From assembly GCF_044923475.1 (NCBI RefSeq), contig NZ_CP137338.1, positions 4,712,001 to 4,776,000 of the forward strand: a stretch of 64,000 nucleotides of DNA, in the 5' to 3' direction. Source of the stretch: JAAURS01 sp044923475 (GTDB lineage: Bacteria; Cyanobacteriota; Cyanobacteriia; Thermosynechococcales; Thermosynechococcaceae). Below the pieces are notes generated by a model. The model worked only from the letters and a program-made list of their open reading frames with translations. It was not told the origin of the DNA and did not search any database. This document shows positions 45,592 to 54,753 of the stretch, piece after piece. The position numbers and the translations under genes were made by a program. Positions within the stretch are counted from its first letter, which is position 1. Each line of letters starts with the position of its first letter.

Positions 45592-46122
45592 TCAATCGCG
45601 ACGGTAAATCTCGTCCCCTTCCTTAGGAATTGACCTGCATCTTCCGCCCTCGCCCTGGTTAAGACGCGTTTGGCGCTCTGATAGAAGGGTTTCCAAATTG
45701 GGCCTGCCCGTCAAAGCTAAGCGCCAACTTGCCCATAGGTCGTATAGCTTGTTCGCAATAGGGCGGACGATCGGCCACTGAGTTGCGGCATAGATCCAAC
45801 CCATACCCAGCGCTTCATACACTCGCCGGAAGACCTCCACGTCGCGAATGACTGTGCCATCGGGCAAGACGGCATGAATGCGCCCCATGGCCTCTGCAAA
45901 TTCGACGCCGCCGTGGTCTGAGGGACGGTAGTCGAGGTCGGCGATATCGACAAAGGCAACGATACCCCGGCCTGCATCTTTCCGCGTCAAGAAATTCACT
46001 TCTCTCAAACACAGCGGGCATTGACCGTCGTAGAGCAACTTTATTTTCCAGGATGCAGTGAGATGGGCGGTATCGTCTTTAGAGTTTGGGGATTGAGTTT
46101 TGAGCGTAGGCATAAATGGCAT
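45592..46122 (-). CDS. DCC-family thiol-disulfide oxidoreductase-like protein (DUF393)
   Basis: A 176-residue protein of the DCC1/DUF393 family. It has the signature YDGQCPLCLREVNFL with a CxxC-type cysteine pair in a predicted thioredoxin-like fold, and ends with the conserved segment PIVRPIANKLYDLWASWRLALTGRP. Members are predicted redox proteins; partners are unknown. The start is ATG at 46122 or 46113; neither has a good ribosome site. A short Ser/Thr-rich N-terminus precedes the domain. Confidence 0.85.
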   Translation of the reverse strand: MPFMPTLKTQSPNSKDDTAHLTASWKIKLLYDGQCPLCLREVNFLTRKDAGRGIVAFVDIADLDYRPSDHGGVEFAEAMGRIHAVLPDGTVIRDVEVFRRVYEALGMGWIYAATQWPIVRPIANKLYDLWASWRLALTGRPNLETLLSERQTRLNQGEGGRCRSIPKEGDEIYRRD

Positions 46123-46244
46123 CGCACAGCTAAAAGGGGATTGCTTGGGGGTACATTTACCCTACATTCTAGTCCTGTGAAAAGTCCTGTGAAAGGTGTT
46201 GTTGCGAAAGGGCGCGCGTCGTCGAGAACGAAAAGAGAGAGCGA

Positions 46245-47174
46245 TTACCCCAATTTACAATGCGCTTCTCCACCCCGCTCGATCCACCCGCGAATGAGGC
46301 CAGACGTTGACTGGGCCGCAGCACAGTTCCCCGCCCCATCGATCGCGATCGCCCCGCCATCTCCATTCACCTTTCTGACTAAATACTCGATCCCCGCCTT
46401 CACCGCAGCGTCCGCATCCATTCCCCGAAACTGCACGAAATCAGAAATTGTTTTTGCCAGAACCGTGCGCAAAAACTGTTCCCCGTATCCCGTCGCCGAA
46501 ACCGCGCAGGTTTCATTATCTGCAAACACGCCGGCCCCCACCACAGGCGTATCGCCAACCCGCCCCCAACGCTTGTTGACCAACCCGCCCGTTGAGGTGG
46601 CCGCCGCGAGATTTCCCTGGAGATCCATTGCCACTGCGCCTACGGTTCCCAGCTTTTGGGACGGCTTAATGCGCTCGTGGTCTAAGGTCATTCGTCCGGC
46701 GGCTTGGGCTTCCGCCAGCTGCTGCACGCGCGCTGCCGTGATGAAATAATCGTCCGGGTAGGTTTCCATTTCGCAGAATTGGGCAAAGGCTAAGGCTCCA
46801 TCGCCCACCAGCAGGACGTGTTCGCCCCGATCTAAAACGCGACGCGCCAAGGCGATCGGGTTTTTAATGTGTTTCACGCAGGCTACCGCCCCCGCCCGCA
46901 GATCGCTCCCGTTCATGAGGGCCGCATCCATTTCCACCTTGCCTTCAGCATTGAGGACAGAACCCCGACCTGCGTTGTAAAGCGGGTCGTCTTCTAGGAG
47001 GGTGACGCAATATTCCACCGCATCCAAAGCGCTGCATCCTCGCTCTAAACGTTGACGGCCCCGTTCTAAGACTGCGGTAATGCTCTGGTGAAAGGTTGCT
47101 TCGCTGGCTTCATGTTTGAGATCTTCAAGGGCACCCGCGCCGCCGTGAATCATGAGGGAATAGGAATGAGACAT
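46245..47174 (-). CDS. iaaA: Isoaspartyl peptidase / plant-type L-asparaginase
   Basis: An Ntn-hydrolase that removes isoaspartyl residues from peptides and hydrolyses asparagine. The 309-residue precursor shows the N-terminal LMIHGGAGAL, GRGSVLNAEGKVEMDAALMNG and the autoprocessing site KLGTVGAVAMD. Thr177 there becomes the N-terminal nucleophile of the beta chain after cleavage. STGGLVNKRWGRVGDTPVVGAG and SATGYGEQFLR follow, as in the family. ATG at 47174 (MSHSYSLMIH) is preferred to the longer frame from 47228. It lies 66 bp downstream of a small inverted-repeat element. Confidence 0.95.
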   Translation of the reverse strand: MSHSYSLMIHGGAGALEDLKHEASEATFHQSITAVLERGRQRLERGCSALDAVEYCVTLLEDDPLYNAGRGSVLNAEGKVEMDAALMNGSDLRAGAVACVKHIKNPIALARRVLDRGEHVLLVGDGALAFAQFCEMETYPDDYFITAARVQQLAEAQAAGRMTLDHERIKPSQKLGTVGAVAMDLQGNLAAATSTGGLVNKRWGRVGDTPVVGAGVFADNETCAVSATGYGEQFLRTVLAKTISDFVQFRGMDADAAVKAGIEYLVRKVNGDGGAIAIDGAGNCAAAQSTSGLIRGWIERGGEAHCKLG

Positions 47175-47240
47175 ATTGCAATTGATAATGAAGGGGTAGG
47201 TCGAGCGTGCTGAAAAATAGCATTCCATCTAACTGAACTA

Positions 47241-47393
47241 AGAGGATGTCTAGAAAAATATAAAACACCCTGCATTAGCCCCCCGGCCCCCCAATTCTGG
47301 TGGGAGAAGTGCAAAATCTCAGGCTATTTCCCCCTAAGTTTGGGGGGTTAGGGGGGCGAGTGTAAGATATTTTGCATTTCTCAAACATCCTCT
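47241..47393. mobile_element. Small inverted-repeat element (MITE-like), about 153 bp
   Basis: The ends AGAGGATGT and ACATCCTCT are perfect inverse copies. Imperfect pairing continues for about 50 bp on each side, including AATGCAAAA/ATATAAAA-like stretches and C-rich runs. The sequence TAA lies directly outside or within both ends, as expected if a TA-type target was duplicated. It has no coding capacity. Such non-autonomous elements are moved by IS630-type transposases elsewhere in the genome; family assignment is inference. The stop codon of the transglutaminase-like gene (47392-47394) lies within the right end. Confidence 0.7.
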
Positions 47394-49062
47394 AAGGGCG
47401 ATCGCCCTCTGGAACCAGCTCCTCCAGTATCCTAAAGCGAATGTGATTGATCGCTAAATCTCCCATAGAGACGTGCTCTGGTTTGTCATCGGCTTTCATT
47501 TTTGCAAACGGAATTCCTTTGCCAATTTCCGTGTGGTACCAAGATAACCCCATGAAAAATCGTTCGGGATAAGGCCCGCGTTCCACCGTATCGTCCACGT
47601 TAGACTCCATCGGCAGCCAGCCCACGCCGGGAACGTAAAACTCCAGCCAAACGTGGTTGAAATCCGGCTCTAAAGGCAAATGACGGAGTTCGGGATGCTG
47701 GGGGCATTTGTAGCGTCCGATGGTGCGACAGGCAATCCCGTTGAGACGCGCTAAAGCCAGCAAAACCCCTACATATTCGCCGCAGGAGCCGATCCCGCGC
47801 GCTAGGGCGACATCGGGGGTATCGATCTTGGGTTGAATGCCGTAGGAGAGGCGATCGTAGACATAATTGCGAATTTTGAGCATCTTCCGCAGCACGTTCG
47901 TTTCCGTGCCCGCCGCCTCCTTTGCTGCTTGACGAATCTCGGGTGCATCCATCGCGAGGTCGTCGTCATCGACCAGATAGCGCTGCTGCAATTCCAGGGG
48001 AAGCGGCAGGTTGCTATCGATATCTTCAGGAGATAGAGAATACTTGAGACCGTACATCTCGATGATGGCTTTCCAACCCAGTAACCCGCCCTGATGGGGC
48101 TGCACCCGATCGAATTGGAAGACGGCAACCTTCTGTCCTTCTTGTTCTTCAATCGCAAACTCGTGCCCGATCGGTTCGACGTGGCGGATCCGTTGCCGCA
48201 GCGTATCGGAGGGCAATGCAATGCGCCACTGGACGTTGTTAAGCGTGACGGCTTCGAGGGGAAGCAGTTCTTCGACGTAGGACAGCTCCACTAAATACCC
48301 GTTAGAAAGCGTGTAGTGGCCCGCCGCATTCCAATGAAAGTAGAGCGGATGGATGAAGGTGCGATCGCGGAACGTCAGCTCGTAAGGAAATTCTGCGTTG
48401 GGGTCATCCCGAATGTAGGGTTCTTCATCGGCATAGCAGATATAGCAAAGGGGCGCTTGCCCCTCCTCGTCTGCGTAAAATGCAATGCCCGTCGGATCGC
48501 TAAAGGGGGTCAGCGCGCTGAACCGAACGGTTCCCGCGATCCGATCCAGGCAGTAGACCGTCTGCTCGGCGCGATCGCAGACCCACAGGTCACCCTCAAA
48601 CACCGTCAATGTTTCTGTTCCCACGCCAGGATGCGGGAAGCGCCGGATCGGTTCTCCCGTCGTTTGCTCGAAAACATGGATATAGCCGGATTTCTGACAG
48701 CTCGCGTATACAGTAGATTCCCAGACGGCCACCCCGTCAACCGGATAGGGCAATCGCGTAAAAAGGGTGGGCGCGAGCGTTTGGCGATCGCACCAAAACA
48801 CCTCCTGCCCCCTCGCAAACCAGAACGTATCTTGCCAAATCGATAACCCCGTCACGCCCTCCCAGTCTGCGACTTGGTGGGGATTCAGAACGATCGTGTT
48901 GTTGGTGTGGGGATCCACCCGCAGCAGATATCCCCGCACCCTATCCACTGCGAGCAAATGGTTGCCATCTGCCGCCAGCCCTGACAAGGCATAAACACCG
49001 ATCGGGCGAATTGTAGAATGCGGCAAAGAAACATCGGATAACGGACTTTCAGACATCGGCAT
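47392..49062 (-). CDS. Transglutaminase-like protein with N-terminal propeller
   Basis: A 556-residue protein. Residues about 25-230 look like a beta-propeller of the SMP-30/NHL kind (GLAADGNHLLAVDR, GVAVWESTVYASCQKSG, LWVCDRAEQTVYCLDR). Residues about 395-510 form a transglutaminase/papain-like core with the catalytic Cys in GIGSCGEYVGVLLALARLNG and the His in FNHVWLEFYVPGVGWLPME. This could be a protease or cross-linking enzyme; the substrate is unknown. No signal peptide is visible. Its stop codon lies in the end of the MITE-like element, so the natural C-terminus may have been changed by insertion. Start ATG at 49062 or 49056. Confidence 0.85.
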   Translation of the reverse strand: MPMSESPLSDVSLPHSTIRPIGVYALSGLAADGNHLLAVDRVRGYLLRVDPHTNNTIVLNPHQVADWEGVTGLSIWQDTFWFARGQEVFWCDRQTLAPTLFTRLPYPVDGVAVWESTVYASCQKSGYIHVFEQTTGEPIRRFPHPGVGTETLTVFEGDLWVCDRAEQTVYCLDRIAGTVRFSALTPFSDPTGIAFYADEEGQAPLCYICYADEEPYIRDDPNAEFPYELTFRDRTFIHPLYFHWNAAGHYTLSNGYLVELSYVEELLPLEAVTLNNVQWRIALPSDTLRQRIRHVEPIGHEFAIEEQEGQKVAVFQFDRVQPHQGGLLGWKAIIEMYGLKYSLSPEDIDSNLPLPLELQQRYLVDDDDLAMDAPEIRQAAKEAAGTETNVLRKMLKIRNYVYDRLSYGIQPKIDTPDVALARGIGSCGEYVGVLLALARLNGIACRTIGRYKCPQHPELRHLPLEPDFNHVWLEFYVPGVGWLPMESNVDDTVERGPYPERFFMGLSWYHTEIGKGIPFAKMKADDKPEHVSMGDLAINHIRFRILEELVPEGDRP

Positions 49063-49358
49063 AAATCAACGACTCACCGCATTTACCCAACACTATATCT
49101 CTCAACGTAAATGCGAGTTTGCCTTTCCCATTTGCCAACGACCTGTATCTCAAATCCGAGGATGCTCGATAAAATTGAGAAAGATCTTCGATTTGAACCG
49201 ATGTCGATTTTTTGTGGTCCACGATGCAGTTAAGTTACGCAATCTATGCCTAGGATGAGCACCGGAGTCAGACCTTGCGATCGGGAGATAAAAGTCACGG
49301 CATCATCACGCCTTACCTCGCGAGCAACCCGCCGACGAACCATAGGACATAGCATGGC

Positions 49359-49592
49359 ATGAAAGTAGTTTACGACCCGGACAAAGATATTTTACAAATT
49401 GCTTTTATGGAAATGACCATCGAAGAAACAGCCCAAATTGCGCCGGGACTGGTATTGGACTACGACGTCGATGGCAATGTGATTGGGCTAGAGCTTAAAA
49501 AAGCATCCGAAAAGATGGATAACCCTTACGCTGTCTCCTATCTCGTGGGCGAGGCCAACGTCGAAAAACCCCAACCTAACGGAAAAGATTGA
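49359..49592 (+). CDS. DUF2283-domain protein
   Basis: A 77-residue protein with the DUF2283 pattern: MKVVYDPDKDILQIAF, then IAPGLVLDYDVDGNVIGLEL. Family members are small, often next to toxin-antitoxin or mobile genes, and of unknown function. AGGA lies upstream of ATG 49359. It converges with the DUF4327 gene. Confidence 0.9.
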   Translation: MKVVYDPDKDILQIAFMEMTIEETAQIAPGLVLDYDVDGNVIGLELKKASEKMDNPYAVSYLVGEANVEKPQPNGKD

Positions 49593-49619
49593 GCGGACGG
49601 TCGGACGGCTGGCTCGAGT

Positions 49620-49841
49620 TTAATCGCTGATCCAGGCCTCTTTTCCGGCCAGCTCGATGACCCGGTCTCTCAGCAAAAAGTTGTTTTCTGTCAAGAGCTG
49701 CTCGACATTGTGCCACTGGCGATCGCTGAAATGTCTGCTGAGTTCGTAAATACGCTGCTGGCGATTGACCAAACCTCGCGATACTAAAGCTCGAACTTCT
49801 TCCTGAAGGTCGGTAATCGTGTATTGACGAAGAATATTCAT
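49620..49841 (-). CDS. DUF4327 family protein
   Basis: A 73-residue protein with the cyanobacterial DUF4327 signature: EVRALVSRGLVNRQQRIYEL followed by LLTENNFLLRDRVIELAGKEAW. Small, soluble and of unknown function. ATG at 49841. It is convergent with the DUF2283 gene (27-bp gap). Confidence 0.88.
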   Translation of the reverse strand: MNILRQYTITDLQEEVRALVSRGLVNRQQRIYELSRHFSDRQWHNVEQLLTENNFLLRDRVIELAGKEAWISD

Positions 49842-50172
49842 AATCTAATGATGTCCCCGCAGAAGATGAGAATGACGGTGAGGCGAAAGGGCGCGCGCTC
49901 GCCCAGACCAATGAAAGACAAAAATGCTGATGCCAAAGTCCCGGTCAGCAACAGCACGCAGGCTCGATAAAAAGTCAGTTATGTTCGACCTTCCCTCAAC
50001 CCACAGTTCGCGCTGAGTTCAATAAAACCTCGTTCGCTCCCAATCGCTGGAAGCTATTTCTAGATCGACCTTTTCTATGAGTAATTGTACTCTATGCTAC
50101 AGATTTGCCGCAACTTAAGCCGAAAAACTTCTCTCAATGGGTATGACAAAAAAATCAAATAATGCACAGCCA
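49842..50172. other. Intergenic region between DUF4327 and hypB genes
   Basis: A 331-bp stretch that contains the DUF4327 promoter and the hypB 3' end, both on the minus strand. Open frames crossing it have no recognisable protein. I see no RNA gene or clear terminator. Confidence 0.5.
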
Positions 50173-50898
50173 TCAAGGGCTTTCAGCCAATGCAGCGCCG
50201 TTTGATTGCGATCGACCTGTGACAGACTTGGCTGAGTGCTGCGATCGCACCCAATCGTGCCACGCCTCTATGCCTTCTCCCGTTTTGGCCGAGACCGGAA
50301 TAATGGTGGCACGGGCATTCATTTGACGCACGTTGGCGATAATCCGATCCACATCGACGTCGAGGTAAGGAACTAAATCTAGCTTAGTAATCAGAAGACA
50401 GTCCGCTTCTTGAAACATCACGGGATATTTCAGCGGTTTATCTTCTCCTTCGGTGACGCTGAGCAGGGCAACTTTGGCATGTTCGCCCACTTCAAATTCA
50501 GCGGGGCAAACCAAATTGCCGACGTTTTCCACCAGTACCAAGTCAAACTCTACCGGATTGTAATCGCGCTCGAGGCGGTGAATCCCGCCCGCGACCATTT
50601 TGGAGTCGAGGTGGCAGGAGCGTCCCGTGTTGATGGCAATGACCGGAACGTCGTGCTGGCGCAGGCGATCGGCATCCAGTTCGGTGGTCATGTCGCCTTC
50701 GATGATGGCAATTCTGAATTCCTGGCGGAGGGTGGGGAGCGATCGCTCTAGCAATGCGGTTTTCCCGGAACCCGGACTGCTCATGAGGTTGAGGCAGGTA
50801 ATGCCCCACGCGTCGAAATGGGCGCGATTGTGGTCGGCCCCTTCTTGGTTGACGTGGAGTAAATTAATGCCTAAAGCCGCGTCAAAGGTTTGATGCAC
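50173..50898 (-). CDS. hypB: Hydrogenase nickel-incorporation GTPase HypB
   Basis: A 241-residue SIMIBI-class GTPase that delivers nickel for hydrogenase maturation. Visible are the P-loop SSPGSGKT, the IIEGDMTTELDADR region, INTGRSCHLD and the metal-site motif VENVGNLVCPAEFEVGEHAK. The N-terminal nickel-storage His stretch of some HypB proteins is missing. The start is GTG at 50898, inside the end of hypA (17-nt overlap) with GAGG upstream. No hydrogenase structural or other hyp genes are in the window. Confidence 0.96.
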   Translation of the reverse strand: MHQTFDAALGINLLHVNQEGADHNRAHFDAWGITCLNLMSSPGSGKTALLERSLPTLRQEFRIAIIEGDMTTELDADRLRQHDVPVIAINTGRSCHLDSKMVAGGIHRLERDYNPVEFDLVLVENVGNLVCPAEFEVGEHAKVALLSVTEGEDKPLKYPVMFQEADCLLITKLDLVPYLDVDVDRIIANVRQMNARATIIPVSAKTGEGIEAWHDWVRSQHSAKSVTGRSQSNGAALAESP

Positions 50899-51253
50899 GA
50901 TCGGCCTCGCGATATTCTATACGATCGATTTTAAGCTCTCGCCCGGAGCGGATGTCATCCATGGGGGATTGACAGGTCGGACAAGCATACTGGATGCCCA
51001 TCTCGGGTCGGTATTCTTGCTGGCACCGATGGCAAAAGGCAATGAGCGGTGTTTCTTGAATGACAAGCCGAGCGCCTGCTAGGAAAGTATTGTGGGTTTG
51101 GGCGTCGAAGGCAAACTGCAACCCCGCTGGCTCCACGCATGTAAACTGTCCTACGGTCAAATGGACCTGGGAGATGGTGGGCCGTTCTGTTTGGGACTCC
51201 CACCAGTCCTTGACCGTGAGGATCAGCGCTTTGGTCATGTCTGTCTCGTGCAT
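50882..51253 (-). CDS. hypA: Hydrogenase maturation nickel metallochaperone HypA
   Basis: A 123-residue metallochaperone that works with HypB. The N-terminal MHET motif (nickel-binding His2) and two zinc CxxC pairs (CHRC and CPTC, about residues 74 and 90) are present, plus the family stretch VHLTVGQFTCVEPAGLQFAFD. ATG at 51253. Overlaps hypB by 17 nt, implying coupled expression. Confidence 0.95.
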   Translation of the reverse strand: MHETDMTKALILTVKDWWESQTERPTISQVHLTVGQFTCVEPAGLQFAFDAQTHNTFLAGARLVIQETPLIAFCHRCQQEYRPEMGIQYACPTCQSPMDDIRSGRELKIDRIEYREADRASNL

Positions 51254-51377
51254 GGGATCTGCTGGGCAGCGATCTGCGCTGGGGATGGAGGCGAACGCTT
51301 GGCGCGCGATTGAGCTTAGCTCTTGCCATTATACTCGAGGCTTTGCCGGATTTTTGCGGCGGTGCGGGGGTCAGAGT

Positions 51378-51962
51378 TTAAGGCAGTGGCTGCATCGCCG
51401 CTGCCCACTTTTCTAGATCGGCAACGGGGTAAAGTGCCGAAATGGTCGTGTAAGGTATTCGGCTTCCCTGAGGCGTGATGATGTAAGGTTCGCCGTTATC
51501 CATCTCCTGGTCGATCGCGAGCTGGAGCTGCTTTGCCAGATTAAACCAGCGCCAAAAGTCAGCCGTCAGCGTTGGCGTCAGCTTGAGCTGCCCCTGGGCG
51601 TCAACCACGTAGGCAGCACCCACATATCCCGTGTTTTCGTACAGGAGCTGATGGATGTAGAGGTCCAACGCCTGTTCGTCCTGAAATTGGGGGCGATAAA
51701 AGTCCTTCACCTGCTCTTCTACCCCCAGCTCCTTGAGGCGAGCGTGAAGCGCCGTTTTTTCGCCCGCGAAGTAAGCTCTCCGCGCTTCTGCATCCTCTAA
51801 AAAGCTGACGAGAATGCGGACCGGAACCCCCTTGTAAGTCAGCGTGGGATAGGCAATCCACAGCCCCATGCCAGCGAGCAGCAGGCTTGCTGCGCCTCCG
51901 GCTAGAATATAAGACCACCTCAGGCGTTTTTTTTGATTTGTGCTGTGCTGTCTGACAACCAC
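51378..51962 (-). CDS. Conserved hypothetical membrane-anchored protein
   Basis: A 194-residue protein not recognised. A short basic N-terminus is followed by one membrane segment (residues about 16-38, SYILAGGAASLLLAGMGLWI). The rest would lie outside the cytoplasm or in the lumen, with a mainly helical, charged sequence ending in PVADLEKWAAAMQPLP. The start is GTG at 51962, only 59 bp from the divergent dnaG start. No motif for a function is visible. Confidence 0.65.
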   Translation of the reverse strand: MVVRQHSTNQKKRLRWSYILAGGAASLLLAGMGLWIAYPTLTYKGVPVRILVSFLEDAEARRAYFAGEKTALHARLKELGVEEQVKDFYRPQFQDEQALDLYIHQLLYENTGYVGAAYVVDAQGQLKLTPTLTADFWRWFNLAKQLQLAIDQEMDNGEPYIITPQGSRIPYTTISALYPVADLEKWAAAMQPLP

Positions 51963-52021
51963 AGATTTACCCTCTACACTGTTGTAGTGATTTTACGAGA
52001 ACTGGCTCTCGATTTTTAGTC

Positions 52022-54088
52022 ATGTCCTCCCCCCGCCTTCACCCTGAAACTATCGAACAGGTGCGTCAGGCTGCCGACATCGTGGATGTGGTGGCGGAGC
52101 ACGTGGTGTTGCGCAAGCAAGGCCGAGGATTTGTCGGGTCCTGCCCGTTCCATGATGACAAATCTCCCAGCTTTAGCGTTAGTCCTGAAAAACAGTTTTA
52201 TTACTGCTTTGGTTGCGGGGCGGGGGGCAATGTTTATAAGTTCCTGATGGAGCTGCGCAAGCAGTCCTTCAGCGAAGTCGTCCTAGACCTCGCCCAGCGC
52301 TATCAGGTTCCCGTTCAAACCTTAGCCCAGGAGGAGCGTCAGGAGCTTCAGCGCCAGATTTCGCTCAAAGAGCAGCTCTATGAAGTCATGGCGATCGCCG
52401 CCCAGTTCTACGAGCATTCTCTGCATCAACCCAGCGGACAGCACGCCCTTGCCTACGTCGTACAAAAGCGCGGCCTCACGGAAGACACCCTCCAGCATTT
52501 TCAGTTGGGCTACGCGCCGGGGGGGTGGGAAACCCTCTATCGGTTTTTGGTGGACGGAAAGGGGCTAGCGGCTGAACTGGTCGAAAAAGCGGGCTTGATC
52601 GTGCCGCGCCAAAACCAGCAGGGCCATTACGATAGATTCCGCGATCGCCTGATGATTCCCATCCACGATCAGCAGAGTCGGATTGTGGGCTTTGGCAGTC
52701 GTACCCTCACCAACGAAGAACCCAAGTACCTCAACTCGCCGGAGACGGATTTGTTCAATAAGGGACAAATTTTGTTTGGGCTGGACAAGGCCCGTAAGGC
52801 GATCGTCAAACAGGATAAGGCGATCGTGGTGGAGGGGTATTTCGATGTCATTGCACTCCATGGTGCGGGCATCGCCAATGCCGTGGCGTCCATGGGGACG
52901 GCCCTGACCTCGGCCCAAATTCGGCAGCTTTTGCGCTATACCGAATCCAAGCAGATTATCCTCAACTTCGATGCGGACAAGGCGGGCCAAAAAGCAGCGG
53001 AGCGGGCGATTTCTGAGGTTGAAGATTTAGCGCTGCGGGGCGAGGTGCAGCTCCGGGTTCTGAATTTACCCAACGGCAAGGATGCGGACGAGTTTCTCAA
53101 GGAGCGCTCTAATACTGCCTATCAGCAGTTGGTAGAAGCGGCTCCCCTGTGGCTGGACTGGCAAATCCAGGCGGCGCTGGCGGGCAAGGATTTACGAGAG
53201 TCAGATCGGTTTCAGGCGGCAACCCAGACGGTGGTGCAGTTGTTGGGTAAGCTGCCCAACGCCACCTTGCGGACGCACTATATCCATCGCTGCGCGGAGT
53301 GGCTGAGCCAAGGGGATGCGCGCCAAACGCTACAAATTGAAGATGCGCTGCGCCAGCAGGTGCGGGGGCAGCGCTGGCATGGGCGATCGCAGAAGTGGCA
53401 GCGTCCTGCGGATTACAGCCTGCGCGAGGCGGCGGAAGCCCAGCTTTTGCGGATTTACCTGCACTGTCCCTACCACCGTCAGGATGTCAAAGAAGCCCTG
53501 CGGCAGCGGGACTTGGAATTTACTTTTTCCCACCATCGGTTTTTATGGCGGCAGGTTTTGGGTATTGAGGAGCGACCTGCAGAGGCGATCGAAAAGCTCG
53601 CGCATCCAGAATTAGACGCGAGTCCGGCGGATATCGATTTAATGGACGCGCTTCAGGATCTCTGCACGCAGCACGCTCAGGAGATGCAACAGGTCTACCA
53701 TCTGATGCAGCTCAATGAAGCCACTGAGATTGAAATTCTCCGGCCTACCCTTTCAATTCGCACGGCGGTGGCGACGCTAGAACGGATCGCCTGCGAGAAG
53801 CGCTGCCGTCACGTTTTGGAGCTACTCCAAGCCGCGCTAAAAGAAGCCAGCCGAGAATATGAAGAGCGACCCATGTTGGATGCCTACCTCGCCCAGGTCT
53901 TGGATGAGGCGTCCGATGAAGCGGATGCGTTGATGGCGGAAGAAAATCGATGTTTTCAAGAACTGGACGAACTCAAGCGGCTTTACTACCAAGAGAAGCG
54001 CTATCTTCAGCAAATTGAGAATCAACGCTGCATCAGCATTAGCGAATTGGGGAATTCTAGCAGCGGGGCTTACTTACCGTTGAATTAG
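52022..54088 (+). CDS. dnaG: DNA primase
   Basis: Makes RNA primers for chromosome replication. The 688-residue protein has the N-terminal zinc finger (CPFHDDKSPSFSVSPEKQ, then CFGCGAGGN), the RNA-polymerase domain with RLMIPIHDQQSRIVGFGSR and a TOPRIM motif (VVEGYFDVIALHGAGI, then LNFDADKAGQKAAERA). A long helical C-terminal part binds DnaB. ATG at 52022. The length is at the high end for DnaG. No rpoD or rpsU gene is adjacent. Confidence 0.98.
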   Translation: MSSPRLHPETIEQVRQAADIVDVVAEHVVLRKQGRGFVGSCPFHDDKSPSFSVSPEKQFYYCFGCGAGGNVYKFLMELRKQSFSEVVLDLAQRYQVPVQTLAQEERQELQRQISLKEQLYEVMAIAAQFYEHSLHQPSGQHALAYVVQKRGLTEDTLQHFQLGYAPGGWETLYRFLVDGKGLAAELVEKAGLIVPRQNQQGHYDRFRDRLMIPIHDQQSRIVGFGSRTLTNEEPKYLNSPETDLFNKGQILFGLDKARKAIVKQDKAIVVEGYFDVIALHGAGIANAVASMGTALTSAQIRQLLRYTESKQIILNFDADKAGQKAAERAISEVEDLALRGEVQLRVLNLPNGKDADEFLKERSNTAYQQLVEAAPLWLDWQIQAALAGKDLRESDRFQAATQTVVQLLGKLPNATLRTHYIHRCAEWLSQGDARQTLQIEDALRQQVRGQRWHGRSQKWQRPADYSLREAAEAQLLRIYLHCPYHRQDVKEALRQRDLEFTFSHHRFLWRQVLGIEERPAEAIEKLAHPELDASPADIDLMDALQDLCTQHAQEMQQVYHLMQLNEATEIEILRPTLSIRTAVATLERIACEKRCRHVLELLQAALKEASREYEERPMLDAYLAQVLDEASDEADALMAEENRCFQELDELKRLYYQEKRYLQQIENQRCISISELGNSSSGAYLPLN

Positions 54089-54123
54089 CGTTAGCAATAG
54101 ATGAGGGCATGACAAACGGAAAA

Positions 54124-54753
54124 TTACTGTTTTAGGTTCGCAGGTACGTTTTCTGGCACGGTCCAGTAATAAATCGTGCTTCCCGCCACTCGCTCCACTC
54201 GGTCCGGTTTCCAATCGCCCATATCAAAGGCATGGGAAACAATACGAGTGCCGGGTCTGAGCTCGCTCAATAGCTTGGGCCGCAGGCGCAGATTCACGCT
54301 AGACAATAGGTAAAGCGTGACCACAGAAGCGCCGCGCAGGTCTGTCTCAAATAAATCCTGCTGGCGAAACTCAACCCGATCGGTCACGTTCGCTTTTCGA
54401 GCGTTTTCATTGGCCTCGCGGATGCGCTCGGGATTGATATCGACGCCGACCGCTCGTTTTGCATTGTATTGTCGAACGGCTGCAATTGGAATTCGACCAT
54501 CCCCACTGCCCAAGTCATAGACCACATCGTTGCGATTGACATTCGCAATTTGCAACATTCGATCGACCACTGCCCGTGGAGTGGGTACGTAGGGTACGTC
54601 AGGTACGCGCGCTGGAGCTTGCGTTTGAGTTTGCGCCGTTATTGAATTGGTTTGAGCGTCTGCTCGAAAATCGCGTTGTCGAGCGTAACCTACTCCTAAG
54701 CTTGCAAGCCCCAATCCAACTGCTAATCCGGCAAGTAAGCGTTTTACGTGCAT
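54124..54753 (-). CDS. Membrane-anchored or exported class I SAM methyltransferase-like protein
   Basis: A 209-residue protein with a basic N-terminus and a hydrophobic stretch (MHVKRLLAGLAVGLGLASLGVGYA), then a Gln/Thr-rich linker. The methyltransferase fold follows: VVYDLGSGDGRI (SAM loop, about residue 80), GVDINPERIREANENA, and RQQDLFETDLRGASVVTLYLL. The N-terminal segment may be an anchor or a signal peptide; if the latter, a SAM enzyme outside the cytoplasm would be unusual. The substrate is unknown. ATG at 54753. It converges with dnaG (35-bp gap). Confidence 0.85.
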   Translation of the reverse strand: MHVKRLLAGLAVGLGLASLGVGYARQRDFRADAQTNSITAQTQTQAPARVPDVPYVPTPRAVVDRMLQIANVNRNDVVYDLGSGDGRIPIAAVRQYNAKRAVGVDINPERIREANENARKANVTDRVEFRQQDLFETDLRGASVVTLYLLSSVNLRLRPKLLSELRPGTRIVSHAFDMGDWKPDRVERVAGSTIYYWTVPENVPANLKQ

